Below, piece by piece: positions 43,570 through 54,420 of a DNA stretch of 64,000 nt. Origin of the DNA: Tieghemostelium lacteum (Eukaryota > Evosea > Eumycetozoa > Dictyosteliales > Raperosteliaceae); assembly GCA_001606155.1 (NCBI GenBank), contig LODT01000028.1, positions 248,001 through 312,000 on the forward strand, written 5' to 3'. How positions within the stretch are numbered: position 1 is the first letter of the stretch; each line of letters begins with the position of its first letter. Below the pieces are notes generated by a model, which did no database searches, was not told the DNA's origin, and worked only from the letters and a program-made list of their open reading frames with translations. Made by a program: the position numbers and the translations under genes.

Positions 43570-44226
43570 ATGAATAATTATTTATATATAACAATATTAG
43601 TATCCTTATTAGTTCAGTTAACTTTTGGTGCACCAAATTATATTAATGAATATAATTATAATAATGAACCTGATAATTGTGTGAATGCTAATCGTACAAC
43701 TGTGTATTCTTATTTAGAGGGATACTGTAATAGTGGTTCAATAGCTTTGTGTGATGATGCAACTCAATCTGTTATATTCCAATACTATGATAATATAGAT
43801 ACATGTACTGGATATATTAAAAATGTTTCAGTTCCTTATAATGAATGTTCAGGCACTGTTATTTACAATTGTACAGCTGGTGTTATTACACCACCTGGAT
43901 CTTTCCAATACTGGTACTTTAATGAATGTGATGAAGAATCTTTACCTTTCCAAACCATTACACAACCACTTGATAGCTGTTACTCTTATCCTGAAGATGA
44001 TTCCGATTGGTATTTTGCCTCTTATCAACCATCTTCAAATACCATTCTACAGTATACCTATTTTGATTATCATGGTGTCTCAGGTCAAGGTACATCAGTT
44101 GAAACATCCTCTGAAGAAAAGACTCCAAGTTGTTTACAAATGTTCCATACTCAAACTAACTATATACAAATAGCAACTGATACATCATGTATAAATAGAC
44201 AAATTATAACACAATATTATCCATAA
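43570..44226 (+). CDS. Secreted Cys-rich protein, dictyostelid hypothetical
   Basis: Single exon, 218 aa. A signal peptide (LYITILVSLLVQLTFGA) precedes a beta-rich, acidic, Tyr-rich domain with about ten Cys (CVNAN, GYCNSGSIALC, DTCTGY, NECSG, YNCTAG, NECDEE, SCYSY, SCLQM, SCINRQ) and several N-glycosylation sites. There is no transmembrane segment, so it should be secreted or matrix-bound. The layout recalls small extracellular proteins expanded in dictyostelids; I do not recognise a named family. Confidence 0.7.
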   Translation: MNNYLYITILVSLLVQLTFGAPNYINEYNYNNEPDNCVNANRTTVYSYLEGYCNSGSIALCDDATQSVIFQYYDNIDTCTGYIKNVSVPYNECSGTVIYNCTAGVITPPGSFQYWYFNECDEESLPFQTITQPLDSCYSYPEDDSDWYFASYQPSSNTILQYTYFDYHGVSGQGTSVETSSEEKTPSCLQMFHTQTNYIQIATDTSCINRQIITQYYP

Positions 44227-44316
44227 AGAAACTCAAATAAAAATCTATAATTTATAATAAAACCAATTTATATATCGGGTTATTTAATTGTTTATTATAA
44301 TATTCAAGAGGTGAAT

Positions 44317-45598
44317 TTAAATGACATAAGGAATGACAACATATGGTACTCTTTTACAATACTCGTCCCATACTTTACCGTATTTCTTTGAGCATTTAAT
44401 GTGATCTCTCCATTGTCTATGAGAATTGAGAATAACCAAATACATTGGATACAAATAGACAATTGGTGAATTAAATAAACATGGGAATGAAAATGAGAAT
44501 GCTACAATCCAGTCACCTAAATAATTTGGTTTTCTTAGAATACCCCAGAAACCAGATACCAATAATTTACCATTGATAGTTTGTGGTGGTTTACCCCAAA
44601 TCAAAGCTCTTGGATTAGTCTTAAATTGATGCTTTTGAGCATTGGCAACTCTAAATACATAGAATCCAACTGCAAATATAATTGAAATTACCAACATTTG
44701 AATTGGTGTTAAATCGAATCTATTATACAATAAAAACCATGGTTGAACTGCAAATGCGAATGTAATCCATACATAATCTCCCCAGATTAACATGAATCTA
44801 AAAATAATATTAATATATATACAATCTTTAAAGTTAAAAAAGTATTTAAAACATACCCCCAATTTTCAGCAATAATATCCCAAGTTGATAACATGTATTC
44901 TTCAAAAAAGAAATAATCAAAGGCATAGATAAAAGTAAAGATTTGGTAGAGTAACATGGATGTTGAAAGTGATCCGTATACTTTAATCTCTTGTGCTGCC
45001 AATGAGAAATTTACCATTATCCAACCCATTAGAGCTGGTCTAAGTGAAAAGAATTTCAAATCCAATCCAAACATTCTTGGGTTTAATTCAACACCTAAAA
45101 ATAGATCATGTAATAAATTACCATGTCTTTTACCCTATTTTATATATATGTAAAGTGTTGAAAATTTAATTAATATTTCTGATAATCTAGTTATTTGAAA
45201 AAAAGTATACATACTCTACCAGATGAAATACCAGTAATGAATAAATAGATAGTTAAAGCAGTTGCAAATATATTTACAGTTGTCCAAATGGAACCAAAAT
45301 GATCATAAACCAATGTTGGTTCAAACCATTTCAAATGAACACTACCAAAATAATAGAATGCAATCAATGCAAAGAAAAGTGATAAACCATTAGTTTTGTA
45401 TGTGAGTCTCTTTGTAGGATCGTGAATTAATGGTTGTCCTTGAACTTTTCTACCTGGAATCAAATGTGAACCAATACCTAAAAATAAAATGAATCCACCA
45501 AAAATGGCAACTGATTCATAGGTTGGTCTTGTCCAACTTGTAAGAAGACCTGGAAGTGATGAAATTGAAAAGGTACTATCAAATGGGAGTGGTTCCAT
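44317..45598 (-). CDS. Sterol reductase of the ERG24/ERG4 family, probably delta-14
   Basis: Exons are 45598-45215, 45134-44857 and 44797-44317; donors GTATGT and GTATGT, acceptors AATAG and TTTAG; phases agree. The protein is 380 aa, somewhat short for the family. Conserved blocks: GVELNPRMFGLDLKFFSLRPALMGW (LNPR motif), NAQKHQFKTNPRALIWGKP, KLLVSGFWGILRKPNYLGDW, and the C-terminal signature HRQWRDHIKCSKKYGKVWDEYC. Members are NADPH-dependent ER membrane enzymes reducing sterol double bonds. Delta-14 is favoured by the motif set, but delta-24(28) or delta-7 reductase is not excluded. Confidence 0.88.
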
Positions 45599-45987
45599 TT
45601 CTAATGTTCAAATGTATCTTTTTGAGCAAAAAAAAAAAAAAAACGAACAAAATATCTTGGTGAAATCTGTGAAAACAAATAAGAGATATATTATTCAATT
45701 TGAACCATTTAATAAATCGCGCTTGATCCTGAAAATTAATGGTACCACAAAAAATTTATCTCATTTAATCCCTCAATTCTATATTTAAATTTAAAGAGCG
45801 ATTGGGTAAATGGTGAAATATTTTCATTGATATTAAAATGTAATGAAGGAATTTTTAATAATTCTCTAAGAAACTGATGAATTTCAATTCATTTTCAAAA
45901 TTAGAAATTTAAATTAAATAAATAAGGTTTGTTAAATTATTATTTTATTGTTGATTAAAAATACATTGTATAATATTATATAACAAG
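45599..45987. other. Spacer upstream of sterol reductase
   Basis: 389 bp of AT-rich DNA (A-run at 45628-45643) with the sterol reductase promoter and the RhoGAP 3' flank. No gene or RNA recognised. Confidence 0.5.
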
Positions 45988-48746
45988 TTACTTTTTAGAT
46001 CCATTTTCCCATTTCATTTTTGTCTTTTGAACAGAATCTAATTTTCTATTTACAACCCCACTTCTCCAATCTGGATTTTGACTACTAGTATTAGTACTAC
46101 TTATAATAGATTGGTAATTTGATATTAATGATGATGGTCTTGGTACGCTTGTAATTACACCATCTGGAGTTGTAGTAGTATTATTATGATTATTATTATT
46201 ATTATTATCTGAAGTACTTGTGTCATTTGTTGTATTTGTATTTGTGGGAGTAGGAGTAGAAGTAGAAGTAGAAGTAGAAGTAGAAGTAGAAGTAGAAGTA
46301 GAAGTAGGAGTAGGAGTGATTGGAGAAGTTACAGGAGAGGATACAGGTCTATTAAATTTTACAACACTTGAATATTTTCTAAATGGTACAGCACCATTTG
46401 TTTTTGAAGTGTATTTCTTATTGACACTACCAAATGCTTGTGATGTATTTAAATTTCGTTTGGGTGTAGTTGGTGTACTTGGAATGAATTTATATGGATT
46501 GGATGGTTGTGAATTTGCATTCACAGAAGATACCATTGATTTTACATTTGGACTTGAACTTATTTTCTCCTCTTCCTCTTCATTTGAATCTTGATCGTTC
46601 ATTTGTTGTTTTAATTCACTTGGAATTGCAACTGAAACTGGTCTAGATTTAGATGGTATAATTTTAATTTCCTCTTCTTCTTCCGAATCTTCATCATTAT
46701 TAATACTAATATTACTATTTCTTTTATTATTACTGTTACTGTTAATGTTATTATTATTTACAAATTGTTCTTTTTGATGACCTATAGTTGCTGTTGATAA
46801 TTGCTTTTTTTTACTATTTTGTAAATCATTATAAATTAATTTAATATCATTATCTGAATTCTTATTATTATTATTAAAAGATGCAATTCTTTTTGACATT
46901 GTTGGTTTTCTATGAATACTATTATTATGATGATTCAATGAAAATGGACGATTTTTACCAATTGTGGTTTTACTAATGTGTGTTAAAATACTAATTCTTC
47001 TTTGTAATTTTGATATTTCTTCATCAGTTGGTAGATTGTCAATTAGTTCTTGACTAACTTCATTATCTTTTTTAATAGTATTATTACTATTATTATTGTT
47101 ATTGTTATTATTGTTGTTTATGTTGTTGTTGGATTGATCATCAATTGATACATCAGATTCATTGTCTCCAATGGCACTTGATAAGTCTAATGATTGTGAT
47201 TCAAGTGATGATGATACAATGGTAGCTGTTGATATTAATTCTTTTGGTATTACATCAACAGAGAATATTTGTTCGTATTCTTCAATCATCTCACCAATTA
47301 CATCTATACAAGAGGTATCAAATGAATGAATTAATGTTGGTGCAAAACAAACTGCCAAATTATATGAATTCATTTTGTTTACATCCTGGTTATTATGAAT
47401 GGCATTCAACAATTCAAATAAATACCTAATAATATAAAACTGCCCTTCTGATAATCCACCTTCCAATAACTGTTTAACTTTTTGAATTTTATCTGATTCT
47501 TGTAATACTAATAAAATTTGTGTGTATTATTAGAAAATGTGTAAATTTCCACACATATACAAACATGAGTTAAATACATACCATTATGAATTGATTTATG
47601 GAGATCATATGGAAATACAGGAGATGGTTGTTGTCTAAAATATAATTTAATTAGACCTGCCACACAATGTGGGTCTTTATAATTTGATAAATCAATTTCT
47701 TCTTGACTTTCAAAGAGTGCTGAAAGTTTCTGAAGTTCAAGTGCATTAGGAGACTCTCTAAAGAGACCATAGACGGAAGTTGCCTTCTCAAATAGATATT
47801 CAATGGACAGTTTAATAACTTTTGGAATATTAGTGTAATCCTGTACGGTACTACCAATATCTGATGTATTGATAAACCTTGATTTTCTCTGTGCCCTCTT
47901 TTTCTCTTTTTCAGGACTGAGAACCTTTCCACTCTTGCTATCTATACTACCACCCTGTGGAGACCCACCAATAGACAATGAAGTATATTGCTGAATCAAA
48001 CCAGTTTTCATCTGAAGTTCTTCAATTTCCTTTTTCAACTTGTGGGTATTTTTCACTTTTTTCATTACCAATTTCCATTTTGAGGGTTTCTTCTGATGTT
48101 TTCCTGTGGGTGTTGGAGAAGCAGTTGGTGATGAATTTGGACTATTATACACAAAACTGCCATTTGGTGAATTTGGCAGACTATTTCCACTAGCACTCAT
48201 TGAAATACTAGATAGATTAGGTTCAGATTGAATGTTTATCAATGGTCCACATCCATCACTTTGTTTACTATTACCTATACTACCACCACCATTAAGACTA
48301 TTTAAATACTCACTGTTATTCGTTGACACACTACTAGAACTCGACGATAGACTAGGTGTTGAATTACTTGACACTTTCAGTGACAATGATCCTCCACCAA
48401 GTGATCCTGATGCACTGTTATTACTACTACTACTACTAACACTAACCATTAAATTCTCTGCTGAAGGTGACGGTGTAACTGATGATATCATTCTCTGATG
48501 TTTAACTTTTGGTGTTTTATGATTATGTTTACTATTACCACTCTTTTCACTCTCTTCCATCAACTGTTGATGAGTTGGTACTAAATCTCCATTTTTATCC
48601 AAATATTTCAAATTTGGTGAACTTGTGGAATGTGTAAACAATTTTAGATTTTTTAATGAGAAATTTTTTTTGTGATCAATTTTGGGAGTTGATTCAACAC
48701 CTGTTCCCAATACCTGTGGTTGTTGTGTATTGTTACTAGTTTCCAT
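45988..48746 (-). CDS. RhoGAP domain protein
   Basis: Exon 1 is 48746-47582 and exon 2 is 47507-45988; donor GTATGT, acceptor TTTAG, split codon giving Val; 894 aa. The N-terminal third is Ser/Gly/Asn-rich with a basic stretch (KWKLVMKKVKNTHKLKKEIE). The RhoGAP domain starts near residue 300 and spans the intron: the arginine finger in SVYGLFRESPNALELQK, then YFRQQPSPVFPYDL, and in exon 2 FELLNAIHNNQDVNKMNSYNLAVCFAPTLI. It speeds GTP hydrolysis on Rho-family GTPases (Rac in dictyostelids), acting on actin. The long tail is Asn/Ser/Thr-rich with an ST hexanucleotide repeat. A C-rich box lies about 140 bp upstream. Confidence 0.9.
46245..46317. repeat. Hexanucleotide microsatellite inside the RhoGAP gene
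   Basis: About twelve copies of GTAGAA/GTAGGA read on the minus strand as alternating Ser-Thr and Pro-Thr codons (TSTSTSTS). It stays in frame, so length changes would vary the linker without breaking the protein. Confidence 0.85.
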
Positions 48747-49754
48747 TTATTTACAAGTTAATTTAATTAAATAAATAATATATAAAATACAATCAAAAGT
48801 ACAAAAATATAAAAAAAAAATACAATTATATTAATAAACTAAACTTTTGTTGATCAACTTTAAAGGTTTGATTTAAAGTAAACCCACACCCGCAACAGAT
48901 CATCAATTTGAATCAAAAAAAAAAAAAAACTCTATAAATTTCAATTACATTGTAAAAAAGATATTAATATGATTTGATTTATTTGAAAATTAGGAACCGC
49001 AAATTTCAAAAAACCCACATTTTTCAGGAATTAAATGTGGAGGAATTTATATGTATATATATAAATAACTGCTGTTTATTTATTTCCTTTATTTATATTC
49101 TAATAGGTATGAAGGGATTGATATACTCATTCAATCAAAAAGTCACTTTGAATAAATGATTGAAATTATCTTTACAGTATACTTTACATCAAACAATTAA
49201 TATGAACACAATAAGTTAAAAAAAATCAAAACAATTCACACCTATGAAATGAACATGTTTTGAAATGAAGTGTGTTGATTTTAAAATCAGATTAAAAAAA
49301 AAAGAAAATTTTTTTTTCCTTTATTATTTTTTGGATAAAAGCAATCATTAAAATATCACTTTTTGATCAATTCATTCTGTTTTGGTTTGTGGTGTTTAAT
49401 TTAAAATAAGTGAGTATAAACAATTTTATATATACATATAAACAAATGTACATTAGTTTATTCTAATTAAGAATTGAATACTGGAATGTCTTTATTAAAC
49501 CATTGCCTCCTTCAAACCTATTCTTTTTATTTTTATAAAATTGAATTTGGATTAATATAATGATTTGTTTTTAAACATGGAATTTCAGTCTAGTTGTTTA
49601 ATTCGATTTATATTTCCTTTTTTGAAATCATTTGGAATCGTAGAATCAATTACGTTACAAAAAAAATTAAAAAAATGAACACAACAAAAATTTTTTTTTA
49701 TTCTCATTAATTTTTTTCAACATTTTATCCATAGAAAGTTGTAAATCAGAAATA
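48747..49754. other. Kilobase divergent promoter region
   Basis: About 1 kb between the RhoGAP gene (minus) and the peroxiredoxin gene (plus). It is AT-rich with poly-A/T tracts (48916-48930, 49291-49300, 49311-49317). A short plus-strand frame at 48974-49159 has no codon bias or homology I recognise. ACCCACACCCGCAAC at 48882-48896 is a G-box-like candidate. Confidence 0.55.
48882..48896 (-). promoter_or_regulatory. G-box-like site upstream of RhoGAP
   Basis: Read on the minus strand it is GTTGCGGGTGTGGGT, close to the TGTGGGTGTG type bound by Dictyostelium G-box factor. It sits about 140 bp before the RhoGAP start codon. Match by eye only. Confidence 0.35.
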
Positions 49755-50542
49755 ATGTCACACGGTCATCACGGTCACTGCCACAACAAACAACAAATCA
49801 GAATCAGAAGAGAAGCTCCATCATTTGAAGCTCAAGGTGTTGAAAATGGTGAATTCAAAACCATCAAATTAGAACAATACAGAGGTAAGAATTCTTAATA
49901 CAGAAGGAAAAAATAATTTCTTTTACCAAAAAATTCAGTGAACTACACAATTTCAGAGGATTTTTTTTTTTGGTAAAATTTTAGAGATGATGATGTTAAT
50001 ATATATATATATGTTTAAATTATGAATAATATTTAGGTAAATATGTTTACTTGTTCTTCTACCCATTGGATTTCACTTTTGTCTGTCCAACTGAAATCAT
50101 TGCCTTCAGCAATGCCATTGAAGAATTCAAAAAACTCAATGTTCAAGTTATTGGTTGTTCAGTAGATTCACCATTCACTCATTTGGCTTGGGTCAACACT
50201 GCCAGAAAGGAAGGTGGTTTGGGTGGAATTAACTTCCCATTGATTTCTGATTTGAGTCACAGCATTTCTAAAGATTATGGTGTATACATTGAAGAAGATG
50301 GTCACACCATTAGAGGTTCATTCATTATTGATGATAAAGGTATCGTTAAACAAATCACCATGAATGATAACCCAGTTGGTAGAAGTGTTGAAGAAGCTCT
50401 CAGACTCATTAAAGGTTTCCAATACACCGATGTTCACGGTGAAGTTTGTCCAGCTGGATGGAACCCAGAAACTGGTAATGTCAAAACCATGAAACCAGAT
50501 CCAAAAGGTTCTAAATCCTACTTTGCCGAAGTCAACAAGTAA
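49755..50542 (+). CDS. Typical 2-Cys peroxiredoxin
   Basis: Exons are 49755-49884 and 50037-50542; donor GTAAGA, acceptor TTTAG; the join gives [23 protein letters not shown]. The protein is 211 aa. The peroxidatic Cys60 lies in FVCPTE and the resolving Cys181 in [12 protein letters not shown] and a C-terminal YF motif ([10 protein letters not shown]) are both present, the pair linked to sensitivity to over-oxidation. It reduces H2O2 with thioredoxin. An unusual N-terminus is rich in His and Cys ([14 protein letters not shown]); no signal peptide, so cytosolic. Codon use (GGT, ATC, CCA, TTC) suggests high expression. Confidence 0.95.
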
Positions 50543-50660
50543 ATGAACAATCATTCTACTTCTTGTTGAATTCAAACAATTTAATAAATTGCTTGTACAC
50601 ACATACTTTTCCTTGGAAAAACAAAAATACCCAAATCGAGTATTTTTTTTATTTTATTTA

Positions 50661-51164
50661 CTATATCAAGGTTCCACAAGCTTTTTCACCACTCAGTGTG
50701 AATTCAAAGAGATCATTTCTAGTTTGACCACCACTTACAATCGAGGCATTGGGTTTGGACTTGTCACATAGCAATGTAATAGAAACTGTCATATTTAAAT
50801 TTGGATGAACATAACTAAGATAAGCGCCATTACCTGGGGTGGGCATAGGATCAAAATGACCAGTGGCTAGAAGACTTAGGTTCTGGGAACTTGGAAGTTT
50901 CTTACAAGCATTCATTGTAGTAGGACCACCAAATAATGTACAACCAAATGCAGTGTTACATACATTTACATAATAAATTTCTTTAGTACCATCACTATTT
51001 GTTTTAGTGTAATAATATCCAGATAGAGTTGCAAGTTGTCCAAAATTATAAGAATATCCATCAGCTGAATATGTGCAATTATTGACAGCATTTTGACACT
51101 GAATGGAACTTATATAAAAACAAGATAAAATAACTATTGGTAAAAGTAATTTTGATAAATTCAT
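50661..51164 (-). CDS. Secreted MRH-like (mannose-6-phosphate receptor homology) protein
   Basis: Single exon, 167 aa, convergent with the peroxiredoxin gene. A signal peptide (LLLPIVILSCFYISSIQC) is followed by one domain with six Cys in the MRH pattern: NCTYSADGYSYNFGQL, YYVNVCNTAFGC, MNACKKL, ITLLCDKS, and FEFTLSGEKACG. MRH domains bind phosphomannosyl or mannose-rich glycans in the lysosomal sorting pathway. The Gln-Arg-Glu-Tyr sugar-binding set is not obvious here, so sugar binding is open. No membrane segment beyond the leader. Several N-glycosylation sites are seen. Confidence 0.6.
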   Translation of the reverse strand: MNLSKLLLPIVILSCFYISSIQCQNAVNNCTYSADGYSYNFGQLATLSGYYYTKTNSDGTKEIYYVNVCNTAFGCTLFGGPTTMNACKKLPSSQNLSLLATGHFDPMPTPGNGAYLSYVHPNLNMTVSITLLCDKSKPNASIVSGGQTRNDLFEFTLSGEKACGTLI

Positions 51165-51982
51165 TTCTTGTATGATGTATAATGTTAATTGGTGAGTTGT
51201 TATATAAATAAATAAATAATTGATTAAATCTAGATTTATAATGTGTATTATAATGAAAAAAAAAATAAGAAGAAAAGACCTTTATATAGAGTTTAGTTAA
51301 ATCCATAAGGTTTGTGATTTTAAACCTTATTTATCCAAATATATTCATTGTGATCAAATCTTGTTCCATATAGGGAACTAAAACTAAATTGATAATAATC
51401 TATTTTCGCTAAAATTAAATCCACTGAGTAATAGATGTTTGCAATGTTGTTTGTGTGTGGGGGGTTAATTTTAATTATTATAATTTAGAGCTTGAGCTAA
51501 AGTTTAAACAACAATATCAATTAAAAACATTTCTCTAATCACTATCTCTCTCTCTCTCTATTTTGATATACTACAACTGCAGAGTGGTGGGGGTAATGTT
51601 TTTTGATCAACAACACCTTGTATTTTTTTTTTTTAATGAAATTGACCCTTTCCTCACTTTGCATTGGGTGTGTTAATTTGATATCTAATTAAATATCAAA
51701 ATAATTATAATTATAATAACTGAAGAAATTTTTAGACCTATTAAATTTCAAATGTCTTTGATTACTAAAAAACTTTAAAATGTTCTAAGTTTGAACTTAA
51801 GAAATTTGAACAAAACCCAGGAAATAAAAAAAAATAAAATAATATCTCTTTTATTGAAAACCCCAGGTTATAAAAATAGATTTCCTGGTTTAATTAAAAC
51901 CTTTCTATAAAAACTTAAAACAAGTTGAGTTATTAAAGTATAAAACTATAAATAATATAATTAAAATATAAATATATATAAA
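51165..51982. other. Divergent promoter of two secreted-protein genes
   Basis: 818 bp between the MRH-like (minus) and ependymin-like (plus) genes. It holds a G-rich element TTGTGTGTGGGGGG (51451-51464), a (CT)n run at about 51543-51560 and a second G-run TGGTGGGGG near 51588. The rest is AT-rich; no coding frame. Confidence 0.5.
51451..51464 (+). promoter_or_regulatory. G-rich (G-box-like) element
   Basis: TTGTGTGTGGGGGG in an otherwise AT-rich divergent promoter, about 520 bp before the ependymin-like start and 290 bp before the MRH-like start. It resembles Dictyostelium G-boxes; factor binding is inferred. Confidence 0.3.
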
Positions 51983-52651
51983 ATGAAATTTGTTTCTAAA
52001 TTAATATTAAGTGCATTATTGTTAAATGCAATAGTGAATGCTAAAAATTGCTTTGAAAATGATCAAGGTTTTTCAAGTATAGTTGGTTTGGTTGGTTATA
52101 ATGTATTTCCTTATGATGGGTCACCAAGTACATTATCATTTACAGAATCTAGTGGTTTGGCTGTAGATTACGTTGGTCAGAGAATGTGGACTGCTTATGA
52201 GATTTACGAAGGTGGTCAAGTATTGAAAGGTGAAATGTATTGCTACGGTAGCAATCAAACTCAATATATAGTATCCAATGGTTCTTGTACTCAAATGCCT
52301 TTGACTTATGCCATTCCAAATGGATTCCCAAAGAACTATTCAATCATTGGTGATACCAAACTAGGTAAATTTAAAGTTAATGTAGTTGAAATTCCAGGTG
52401 TACAAATAACTTCAGAAGCTTTAGTTGATTTAGAGAAATGTGCTGTTGTCTCTATTAATATCCAAAATAATGATGAAAATAATGCTGGATTTGGTATTGC
52501 AAATTACTTTGATTTTAAAAATAGTTTTAGTCCATCAGATTTTAATTTACCATCTGAATGTTATCAACCAGAAACCTTAGGATTTAAATTATTCAAACAT
52601 TCTAAACAAACTAAACCTAGATTACCAATAACCCCAAAAGTATTATTTTAA
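51983..52651 (+). CDS. Secreted ependymin-like protein
   Basis: Single exon, 222 aa. A signal peptide (KFVSKLILSALLLNAIVNA) leads into a beta-rich domain with four to six Cys. The features fit ependymin-related proteins: SGLAVDYVGQRMWTAYEI (the strand with the QR motif), a Cys in GEMYCYGSNQTQYIVSNGSCTQMPL, and a late LVDLEKCAVVSINIQN. Ependymin-like folds bind lipids or hydrophobic ligands in secretory or lysosomal compartments. A basic tail (FKHSKQTKPRLP) follows. Assignment rests on pattern, not alignment. It is divergent from the MRH-like gene, and both are secreted proteins. Confidence 0.6.
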   Translation: MKFVSKLILSALLLNAIVNAKNCFENDQGFSSIVGLVGYNVFPYDGSPSTLSFTESSGLAVDYVGQRMWTAYEIYEGGQVLKGEMYCYGSNQTQYIVSNGSCTQMPLTYAIPNGFPKNYSIIGDTKLGKFKVNVVEIPGVQITSEALVDLEKCAVVSINIQNNDENNAGFGIANYFDFKNSFSPSDFNLPSECYQPETLGFKLFKHSKQTKPRLPITPKVLF

Positions 52652-52832
52652 AAGTAAATTATAATAATTAATGGTTATTAATAAAAACGCAAAAAAAGTA
52701 CATTGTATATAAATTATATTAATAAATAACTGTAACCCTTTTTATCATCTTTTATCATTTTCTATTTTAAATAAATTAAATCTGTGCATTTGTTGTTTTA
52801 TATTTGTACATTCAGTGTGTGTATATTTCTAA

Positions 52833-54154
52833 TTACAATTCCCAATCACCTTTATCAGGATAATATTCTTCAAAGAAATTGGTAATCTTGTCTAATACGG
52901 CTTGGGGTGGATTCTCAGTAAGTCTATCATTAAGACATACTGATTTATATCTATTTTCAAATAGGTGAAGAAAGAGGGAATCCATAGTCTCTTCACTATC
53001 TTCAAATGTAAAATATTCATTAACTTTTCCCGGTGGAAAAGTATTAAAATATTTCATATTATATTGTTGGTTCATGAATGGTGTTTGCATGTTATGTTCG
53101 TCTCTAAATGGACTTGCAGAGGTGTTTTCAATCTCAAATTTCAATTCTTCGTGCATAATCTCCAGTGTTCTCCTGTACATTGGGTGAACTCCATGGGAGG
53201 CATAGTATCTGTCTTTAGTTTCATTCCAAACTCTATCTAAATTCTGGTTAGTGTAGTTTATAGTAAGATGCCAAATCTCAGTGAGATTTGATGGTGCAGT
53301 CCACGATTCTGGATAGACTGCAATCTTATCACCATCAAAAAAGTCTTCTGCAACTACATCATTTCCAAATAGAATATCATCATTTAGAAACAAAAAACAG
53401 TCAGCTACTCTTGAAGGTATTGAATGTAAATTTGCCTCTATAGCATTAGAATTAAATGTCGGCAGATCATCACTATACAACAAATCACGTTAGAATTTCA
53501 CACCATTTTTTTTTTTTGTAATTTGTGGATGTAACCCACAAAAATATCCCCTCTACAATACATACTTATTTAAAAAAAGTTCTTCGTGAAATATAAACTC
53601 TATATTACCTTCATAAGAGGTATTAAACCAAGTTGGTATTTGATTTGCTGTTATTATCCATATATTATTTACAAAAGGAGCAAATTGTTTGATACTCCTC
53701 AATGAGTATTTTAAAGTCTCTAAATCTCTATATCTTTGTGATGTTTCAGTTGATGATTTTACTCTTTAAATAAATTAGAATCTACTAATTGAAATTAGAA
53801 TGAGAGAAGATATACCTACTCTTTAGCATTTTTAAATTTCTTTCCTCTTTTAATTCTATTCTCTATATTAATTGGATCACTTCCATTAACCCATGTGTAG
53901 ACTACATCTATAGTAGAGTCACATATCACTGGCATTCCAGTTGTATTTTCAAAAACTGGCGGTGACCACCAAATGATATTATGTTGTGAATCTGTTGGCA
54001 TTGGTACAATAAATGGGGTTGGTGTAGATGTGGGGGCTGGTTCTTCTTTTTTCTTTATAATTTGTACATTAACATTTATCATTGCCAGATAAAACAATCC
54101 AATAAGTGCAAAAAACAATAGTTTCTTTAATTTAGACATTGGCAGTCTTTTCAT
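52833..54154 (-). CDS. Stealth-family sugar-phosphate transferase (GlcNAc-1-phosphotransferase-like)
   Basis: Exons are 54154-53820, 53763-53566 and 53472-52833; donors GTAGGT and GTATGT, acceptors AAAG and TATAG; phases close; 390 aa. It is a type II Golgi-style protein with a signal anchor (KLLFFALIGLFYLAMINVNV). The four Stealth regions appear in order: CR1 TIDVVYTWVNGSDP, CR2 LKYSLRSIKQFAPFVNNIWI to NAIEANLHSIPSRVADCFLF with NDDILFG, CR3 YASHGVHPMYRR, and CR4 VCLNDRLTENPP. This family transfers hexose-1-phosphate or GlcNAc-1-phosphate to glycans; in eukaryotes it makes the lysosomal tag. Dictyostelium has several. The substrate here is inferred. Confidence 0.88.
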
Positions 54155-54420
54155 TTATAAATTATTTTGGTGTGGAGAACAGATAATTATATGTATAATA
54201 AAAAAAAAAAAGTTAAAATAAAAATAGATGAATGCCGCAATCGCTATCGAAAATTTCAAAAAATATCTGGTGGGACTTGTATTTAGATAACTTAAAATAA
54301 AAAAAAAACAGAATTTTTCAAAAATTATCAATCGGTTGGGGGTGAAAATATCTGGCAATGCTTCCAATTCAACAAACAAAAAAAAAAAAAGACCAGGTCA
54401 ATTTCGATTTACAATAATTA

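Noticed and set aside
46220-46594. Plus-strand frame rich in Glu-Val repeats
   Set aside because: It is the shadow of the Ser-Thr hexanucleotide repeat in the RhoGAP gene.
48974-49159. 61-aa plus-strand frame upstream of peroxiredoxin
   Set aside because: AT-driven composition, no recognisable domain, in a promoter region.
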